Shown here piece after piece: positions 52,254-57,028 of a stretch of 57,028 nucleotides of DNA. The notes under the pieces are model-generated. The model was not told the origin of the DNA. It saw nothing but the letters and a program-made list of their open reading frames with translations, and made no database searches. A program made the position numbers and the translations under genes. Within the stretch, counting starts at the first letter, position 1, and each line of letters opens with the position of its first letter. Source of the stretch: Parabacteroides sp. Marseille-P3160 (GTDB lineage: Bacteria > Bacteroidota > Bacteroidia > Bacteroidales > Tannerellaceae); NCBI RefSeq assembly GCF_900162725.1, contig NZ_LT799418.1, positions 2,972,105 through 3,029,132 on the forward strand. Reading direction: 5' to 3'.

Positions 52254-53848
52254 TCCTTTTTTGTTTTTTTCTTTCTGGATAAAGTCTGGATACACTCTCT
52301 ACGCGGGACGATGACGGAAACACCCGGGTATCCGATCTCCTCCCGGATCAGGGTCTTCATTTCCTCAAAGTTCTTTTTCAGCGGAATCACGACGCGAAGG
52401 TGGGCCGGATCGACGCCAATCCCCAGGCAAATGGATTCGATACGCCCGGTTGCCGACGAAACCTGTCCGCCGGTCATCCCGGTCGTCTCATTGTCTGAGA
52501 TAATAATCGTTATATTCGTCCCTTCATTCACACAATCCAGCAAGCCGGTCATCCCGGAATGCGTAAAAGTGGAATCACCGATCACGGCGATCGAAGGAAA
52601 TAATCCGGCGTCGGAAGCACCTTTCGCCATCGTAACGGAGGCGCCCATATCGATGCAGCTGTCGATTGCACGGAACGGAGGCAAGGCGCCCAAGGTATAA
52701 CAACCGATGTCACCGAAGACTTTCGATCCGGGATATTCTTTCACAACTTCGTCGAGAGCATCGTACATATCGCGATGGCCGCACCCCATGCACAAAGCAG
52801 GCGGGCGCTGCTCCACTATCTCCGGAATCCCGTATGGGCTATCGACCTTCTTTCCCAAAGCCAGTCCGACCACTTCCGGTGTCAACTCGCCCTGTCTCGG
52901 AAGCATACCGTCGAGGCGGCCGTGAACCGTAAGCCCACGTCCCAGATAACCCTTCAGTTGCTCTTCGACAAAAGGCGCCCCCTCTTCTACAAGGAGCAAT
53001 TCTTCGCAAGCATCCGCAATTTTGCTGATAAGATCTTTCGGAAGCGGATACTGCCCGATTTTAAGGACAGGATATTCGCAGCCGGCAGGATAATTTTCCA
53101 TCAGGTAATTAAAAGCGATCCCGGTCGTGATAATGCCCAGCTTCTTATTCGTTCCGTCAAAATAACGGTTATAAGAAGACTCCTCCGAAGCTTTTTCCAG
53201 TTTCGGTTGTGCTTCCAGCAATCGCGTATAGCATTTACGGGCCAGGGCGGGAAGCAGGATAAAACGTTGCCGTCCGTCCGCCGGAAAATTCAGTTCATTC
53301 TGAGGTTTTAAAGGACGGGTGATGACACCGGAACGGGAATGAGCCATACGGGTGGTCACGCGCAAAAGAATCGGATAGCCCAACCGTTCGGAAAGCTCAA
53401 AGCCTTCATAGACCATGTCATAGGCTTCCTGTTGACTGGAAGGCTCCAGCATCGGGATCATAGCAAAATTCCCGTAAAAGCGGTTGTCCTGTTCGTTTTG
53501 GGAAGAATGCATCGAAGGGTCGTCTGCCGTAACAATGATCATGCCGCCGTGAATTCCGCTCATCGCCGCATTCATAAAGCAGTCTGCCGCTACATTCAGC
53601 CCGACATGCTTCATACAACACAACGAGCGTTTACCGGCATAACTCATGCCCAAGGCAGTCTCCATCGCCGTCTTTTCATTCGCACTCCATTGGCTGTGAA
53701 TGCCTCGTTCACGTGCAAGCGGAGACTGTTGGATGTATTCCGTTATTTCGGTGGACGGAGTCCCCGGATAGGCATAGACGCCGGAAAGCCCGGCATCAAT
53801 GGCAGCCTGAGCAATCGCTTCATCTCCCAAAAACAAGTGTTTTTCCAT
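52250..53848 (-). CDS. iorA: Indolepyruvate:ferredoxin oxidoreductase alpha subunit
   Basis: 532 residues. N-terminal pyrimidine-binding domain (AYPGTPSTEITEYI, SANEKTAMETALGMSYAGKRSLCCMKHVGLN) and C-terminal thiamine-diphosphate domain (CMGCGHRDMYDALDE, GDIGCYTLGALPPFRAIDSCIDMGASV, GDSTFTHSGMTGLLD). Unlike archaeal IorA, it ends shortly after VIVPRRECIQTL with a Lys-rich tail and has no C-terminal ferredoxin domain with CxxCxxC motifs, so electrons must leave through another route or partner. The beginning of this gene is repeated in inverted orientation at 56931-57028. Confidence 0.92.
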   Translation of the reverse strand: MEKHLFLGDEAIAQAAIDAGLSGVYAYPGTPSTEITEYIQQSPLARERGIHSQWSANEKTAMETALGMSYAGKRSLCCMKHVGLNVAADCFMNAAMSGIHGGMIIVTADDPSMHSSQNEQDNRFYGNFAMIPMLEPSSQQEAYDMVYEGFELSERLGYPILLRVTTRMAHSRSGVITRPLKPQNELNFPADGRQRFILLPALARKCYTRLLEAQPKLEKASEESSYNRYFDGTNKKLGIITTGIAFNYLMENYPAGCEYPVLKIGQYPLPKDLISKIADACEELLLVEEGAPFVEEQLKGYLGRGLTVHGRLDGMLPRQGELTPEVVGLALGKKVDSPYGIPEIVEQRPPALCMGCGHRDMYDALDEVVKEYPGSKVFGDIGCYTLGALPPFRAIDSCIDMGASVTMAKGASDAGLFPSIAVIGDSTFTHSGMTGLLDCVNEGTNITIIISDNETTGMTGGQVSSATGRIESICLGIGVDPAHLRVVIPLKKNFEEMKTLIREEIGYPGVSVIVPRRECIQTLSRKKKTKKE

Positions 53849-53887
53849 TTATCGGTTTGCTTTTCTATTGAAGTTTCATTAATTGTC

Positions 53888-53895
53888 CAAAGGTA
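53888..53895 (-). promoter_or_regulatory. Putative -7 box of iorA-iorB
   Basis: Minus-strand TACCTTTG, 39 bp upstream of the iorA ATG and beyond the mltG stop; it is repeated at 56884-56891 in the right arm. The -33 box is unclear. Confidence 0.45.
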
Positions 53896-53926
53896 AGGAA
53901 AATCTCTCGAAAACCGTTGCCCTTTC

Positions 53927-54973
53927 TTACTGAATCCCGCGCTTATTCAAGGCTTCACGGTAACGATTGGCATTTTTGGCATGCTCCTGCAAAGTCATCG
54001 CAAAATTATGGTGCCCGGAAAAATCTTCCTTTGCACACATATAAATGTAATTGTGTTTGGTATAATTCAATACCCCTTCCAGTCCTCGGATTGTCGATAT
54101 GCGCAAAGGCCCGGGCGGCAGCCCGGTATATTTATAGGTATTATAAGGGGAATCGATAGACAGATGTTCGAACAGGATCCGGCGCAATCCGAAATCACCG
54201 ACAGCATACTTGACCGTCGGGTCGGCTTGCAAAGGCATTCCTATATGTAAACGATTTATATATAGCCCTGCAACCATAGGATATTCTACCGGATCAGCCG
54301 TTTCTTCCTCCACGATGGACGCGAGTATGGAGACTTCTACGGGAGAAAGCCCGATTTGTTCAGCCATCTTCCGGCGCTCATCCGTCCAAAATGCATTATA
54401 CTCACGAAGCATCCGTTGCACCAGTTTGGGAGCGGAAAGATTCCAATAAACCTCATAGGTATTTGGTATAAACAGGGCTTTGATGGTTTCGGTCGTAAAT
54501 CCGAGAGAGTCGCAATAGGATGAATCCTGAAGGAGGGTCAATAAATCTTCTTTCGTAAACATCATTTGGTCGCTAAGCCGTCCGGCCAACTCGTCCGTCG
54601 TACGGATATTGTTGAAAGTCAGGTGAACCGGCTCCTGATGCGCCCGAAGCAGGCTCTTTATTAATACCGTATTATTCATTCCCTTCACTACGGCATAGCG
54701 TCCGGTTTTCATCTTTTCCGGATAATGCATCCAACGGGCCAGCATTTTAAAGTTGGAAAGGCTCCTGCAACCGGCAGAATCCTTTAACTGGCGGCATAGT
54801 TCATTAAAATCCTTCTTTTCGTCTACATAAACGTAAACGGTTTTCTCAGTCGCAAAATTCGGATAAAAAAGAATCCAACTTCCCCATCCGATTAAACCGG
54901 CGCTAACCAACAAAAAAACAGCCATCAAGCTGATGATTATGTTTCTTTTCTTCGATGATTTCTTTTTACCCAT
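53927..54973 (-). CDS. mltG: Endolytic murein transglycosylase, MltG (left copy)
   Basis: 348 residues from MGKKKSSKKRN (54973). A start 45 bp upstream exists, but a -7 box TATTTTTG (55008-55015) lies inside that extension, so the internal start is preferred. One N-terminal membrane anchor (about 10-36) and a YceG/MltG domain with catalytic Glu in ASIVEEETADP (about residue 222), NRLHIGMPLQADPTVKYAVG, and GLPPGPLRISTIRGLEGVLNYT. It cuts nascent glycan strands at the inner membrane. It precedes iorA by 78 bp. Confidence 0.93.
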   Translation of the reverse strand: MGKKKSSKKRNIIISLMAVFLLVSAGLIGWGSWILFYPNFATEKTVYVYVDEKKDFNELCRQLKDSAGCRSLSNFKMLARWMHYPEKMKTGRYAVVKGMNNTVLIKSLLRAHQEPVHLTFNNIRTTDELAGRLSDQMMFTKEDLLTLLQDSSYCDSLGFTTETIKALFIPNTYEVYWNLSAPKLVQRMLREYNAFWTDERRKMAEQIGLSPVEVSILASIVEEETADPVEYPMVAGLYINRLHIGMPLQADPTVKYAVGDFGLRRILFEHLSIDSPYNTYKYTGLPPGPLRISTIRGLEGVLNYTKHNYIYMCAKEDFSGHHNFAMTLQEHAKNANRYREALNKRGIQ

Positions 54974-55007
54974 TGAATCAATATTGGATGAATACTCAAA
55001 TGACTCG

Positions 55008-55015
55008 CAAAAATA
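55008..55015 (-). promoter_or_regulatory. -7 box of mltG (left copy)
   Basis: Minus-strand TATTTTTG, giving a leader of about 30 nt to the ATG at 54973. The mirror copy is at 55764-55771. No -33 TTTG at the expected distance. Confidence 0.5.
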
Positions 55016-55165
55016 CATAAAAGAGAAGAGAGAGATTATAAAGAAGAAAATAAAAGATTCTGAAACTGTCTAAATTTTACCGAAATATTTTCTTATCTCA
55101 TTTTCGCAAGTAGATTCAGAGCGCTCGGTTGTATTGTAATTATCCTGCTTCTTCGAAAGAAGCGG

Positions 55166-55613
55166 TTTTTTCTTAATTTTATTTATTACAATGTTCCAAA
55201 ATTAAGAAAAGTTTTGAACCGGGACAAATCTTCAGATATGTTTTTGAAGCATAAATTTAATTGAATGTAAAGAGTTAATTTACTATTTTCTAACCTGTTT
55301 AATTTTTACATCCTGACAATCCTGTTACAGAGAAAATCCGGATTGATTTCTATTTATGAAATGTTTTAAAAAGGAAAACGGGCATCTGACTAATTTCGAT
55401 TAATGGTTAATAAAAAGACTGTTATATTAACAATTTAATATTCAATAGATAATAAAAATTCGTATTTGGACTGTGAGACAGAATGAGAGGATGATTTTGA
55501 AAAAAAGGCATGCTTCCTTGTTAAATAAGTAATTTGTTTTTTCTTCTTTTCCTTTTTATCGGCTCTATTTATCAAGTGAGGCTAATGTATTTATAAACTC
55601 GCATATTTTTATT
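55166..55613. other. Unique 448-bp AT-rich spacer between inverted mltG copies
   Basis: No reading frame of note. It is very AT-rich. Both edges lie 2-3 bp outside the hairpin GCTTCTTCGAAAGAAGC (mirrored at 55616-55632). A promoter-like pair is present on the minus strand (55197-55228). It could be an invertible segment, or the loop of a fold-back. Confidence 0.6.
55197..55228 (-). promoter_or_regulatory. Outward-facing consensus-like promoter in the spacer
   Basis: Minus-strand -33 TTTG (55225-55228) and -7 TAATTTTG (55197-55204), 20 bp apart, transcribing toward the left mltG copy. Start expected near 55190. Confidence 0.5.
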
Positions 55614-55805
55614 CCGCTTCTTTCGAAGAAGCAGGATAATTACAATACAACCGAGCGCTCTGAATCTACTTGCGAAAATGAGATAAGAAAATATTTCGGT
55701 AAAATTTAGACAGTTTCAGAATCTTTTATTTTCTTCTTTATAATCTCTCTCTTCTCTTTTATGTATTTTTGCGAGTCATTTGAGTATTCATCCAATATTG
55801 ATTCA

Positions 55806-56852
55806 ATGGGTAAAAAGAAATCATCGAAGAAAAGAAACATAATCATCAGCTTGATGGCTGTTTTTTTGTTGGTTAGCGCCGGTTTAATCGGATGGGGAAG
55901 TTGGATTCTTTTTTATCCGAATTTTGCGACTGAGAAAACCGTTTACGTTTATGTAGACGAAAAGAAGGATTTTAATGAACTATGCCGCCAGTTAAAGGAT
56001 TCTGCCGGTTGCAGGAGCCTTTCCAACTTTAAAATGCTGGCCCGTTGGATGCATTATCCGGAAAAGATGAAAACCGGACGCTATGCCGTAGTGAAGGGAA
56101 TGAATAATACGGTATTAATAAAGAGCCTGCTTCGGGCGCATCAGGAGCCGGTTCACCTGACTTTCAACAATATCCGTACGACGGACGAGTTGGCCGGACG
56201 GCTTAGCGACCAAATGATGTTTACGAAAGAAGATTTATTGACCCTCCTTCAGGATTCATCCTATTGCGACTCTCTCGGATTTACGACCGAAACCATCAAA
56301 GCCCTGTTTATACCAAATACCTATGAGGTTTATTGGAATCTTTCCGCTCCCAAACTGGTGCAACGGATGCTTCGTGAGTATAATGCATTTTGGACGGATG
56401 AGCGCCGGAAGATGGCTGAACAAATCGGGCTTTCTCCCGTAGAAGTCTCCATACTCGCGTCCATCGTGGAGGAAGAAACGGCTGATCCGGTAGAATATCC
56501 TATGGTTGCAGGGCTATATATAAATCGTTTACATATAGGAATGCCTTTGCAAGCCGACCCGACGGTCAAGTATGCTGTCGGTGATTTCGGATTGCGCCGG
56601 ATCCTGTTCGAACATCTGTCTATCGATTCCCCTTATAATACCTATAAATATACCGGGCTGCCGCCCGGGCCTTTGCGCATATCGACAATCCGAGGACTGG
56701 AAGGGGTATTGAATTATACCAAACACAATTACATTTATATGTGTGCAAAGGAAGATTTTTCCGGGCACCATAATTTTGCGATGACTTTGCAGGAGCATGC
56801 CAAAAATGCCAATCGTTACCGTGAAGCCTTGAATAAGCGCGGGATTCAGTAA
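55806..56852 (+). CDS. mltG: Endolytic murein transglycosylase, MltG (right, inverted copy)
   Basis: Identical in translation to the left copy and in opposite orientation, with the same start choice (ATG at 55806, -7 box TATTTTTG at 55764-55771). It has the same intact catalytic motif and membrane anchor. Two identical copies head to head around a short spacer at the edge of the sequence suggest an assembly join rather than two genes, but the sequence alone cannot settle this. Confidence 0.9.
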   Translation: MGKKKSSKKRNIIISLMAVFLLVSAGLIGWGSWILFYPNFATEKTVYVYVDEKKDFNELCRQLKDSAGCRSLSNFKMLARWMHYPEKMKTGRYAVVKGMNNTVLIKSLLRAHQEPVHLTFNNIRTTDELAGRLSDQMMFTKEDLLTLLQDSSYCDSLGFTTETIKALFIPNTYEVYWNLSAPKLVQRMLREYNAFWTDERRKMAEQIGLSPVEVSILASIVEEETADPVEYPMVAGLYINRLHIGMPLQADPTVKYAVGDFGLRRILFEHLSIDSPYNTYKYTGLPPGPLRISTIRGLEGVLNYTKHNYIYMCAKEDFSGHHNFAMTLQEHAKNANRYREALNKRGIQ

Positions 56853-56930
56853 GAAAGGGCAACGGTTTTCGAGAGATTTTCCTTACCTTTGGACAATTAA
56901 TGAAACTTCAATAGAAAAGCAAACCGATAA

Positions 56931-57028
56931 ATGGAAAAACACTTGTTTTTGGGAGATGAAGCGATTGCTCAGGCTGCCATTGATGCCGGGCTTTCCGGCG
57001 TCTATGCCTATCCGGGGACTCCGTCCAC
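56931..57028 (+). CDS. iorA: iorA, inverted copy, cut by window end
   Basis: The first 32 codons plus two bases of iorA (MEKHLFLGDEAIAQAAIDAG and the following residues), identical to the left copy. The remainder lies outside the window. Confidence 0.9.
   Translation, partial: MEKHLFLGDEAIAQAAIDAGLSGVYAYPGTPS

Larger units (their letters stand above)
53751..55165 (-). repeat. Left arm of perfect inverted repeat (1415 bp or longer)
   Basis: Base i here pairs with base 110779-i in the right arm. The correspondence was checked at the outer end (GTGGACGGAG at 53751), at both ends of the mltG reading frame and at the inner boundary (GAAGCGG at 55159-55165). All 363 translated residues of the mltG frame agree. 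The arm contains the first 98 bp of iorA, all of mltG and a small 7-bp-stem hairpin (55147-55163) just inside the boundary. Confidence 0.95.
55614..57028 (+). repeat. Right arm of perfect inverted repeat, running to the window end
   Basis: Reverse complement of 53751-55165, with no length difference over the whole stretch (i + j = 110779). The repeat does not end inside the window, so its true length is unknown. Confidence 0.95.

Noticed and set aside
55166-55613. Small genes or RNA genes in the 448-bp spacer
   Set aside because: No open frame with a plausible start and composition, and no tRNA-like or strongly folded RNA was visible.
55760-55805. Longer mltG start (15 extra residues) in both copies
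   Set aside because: A -7 box TATTTTTG lies inside the extension, and the preferred ATG begins the typical Lys-rich stretch before the membrane anchor.

Overview
The window reads as a chromosomal segment of a Bacteroidales bacterium, probably Parabacteroides or a close relative. The evidence is the repeated Bacteroidota promoter signature (-7 TAnnTTTG, sometimes with -33 TTTG), a protein with the C-terminal sorting domain of the type 9 secretion system (T9SS), PorT-like beta-barrels, a resB-ccsA fusion, a NagB-like/PIG-L fusion, and weak use of Shine-Dalgarno sites. Genus is inferred from protein character only. Most genes are housekeeping and on the minus strand. No tRNA, rRNA, insertion sequence transposase or CRISPR array was seen.

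Layout. 1-4452 (minus): an exported transglutaminase-like protein, aconitase and isocitrate dehydrogenase in one run. 4453-6155: a low-GC patch with an lgt gene interrupted by an in-frame TGA and a short N-terminal remnant of an SOS-response-associated peptidase, closed by a strong hairpin terminator. 6180-16542 (minus): DUF1080 lipoprotein, proC, SGNH hydrolase, purine nucleoside phosphorylase, MTA/SAH deaminase, M20 dipeptidase, cytochrome c assembly protein CcsBA, DUF695 protein and a BASS-family transporter. 16829-23935 (minus): NagB-like/PIG-L fusion, ABC-F ATPase, manA, glgB. 24169-30760: DUF3332 protein (plus), then a minus run of T9SS type-B sorted protein, lytic transglycosylase, uvrA, a small protein and a YigZ-like protein. 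30875-34039: LysM plus periplasmic-binding-fold protein and two outer-membrane barrels. 34046-39287 (minus): flavin reductase, pyrI, pyrB, alkaline phosphatase, aminopeptidase P. 39514-41532: MscS channel, free methionine-R-sulfoxide reductase, small HMA-like protein. 41648-48156: a three-gene RND efflux operon with a divergent AraC-type regulator. 48223-51540: an exported peptide-deformylase-like protein, a 32-residue Lys-rich small gene, and a GH78-like glycosidase. 51654-54973 (minus): iorB, iorA and mltG.

The right end is anomalous. From 55614 to the last base the sequence is the reverse complement of 53751-55165, so mltG and the start of iorA appear twice, facing away from a unique 448-bp spacer. 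The spacer carries a consensus-like promoter aimed outward. This fits either a false join through an invertible promoter segment in an assembly graph, a fold-back artefact, or a true inverted duplication.

Three intergenic loci (about 8.1, 16.7 and 36.2 kb) carry arrays of imperfect palindromes spaced at exactly 22 bp, each locus with its own palindromic word. Two of them have degenerate terminal inverted repeats, so they look like a MITE family with an internal minisatellite. Other points worth a look are the NagB-like domain that lacks all four deaminase catalytic residues while its deacetylase domain looks intact, the deformylase with a signal peptide, and the lgt nonsense codon at an expected tryptophan.
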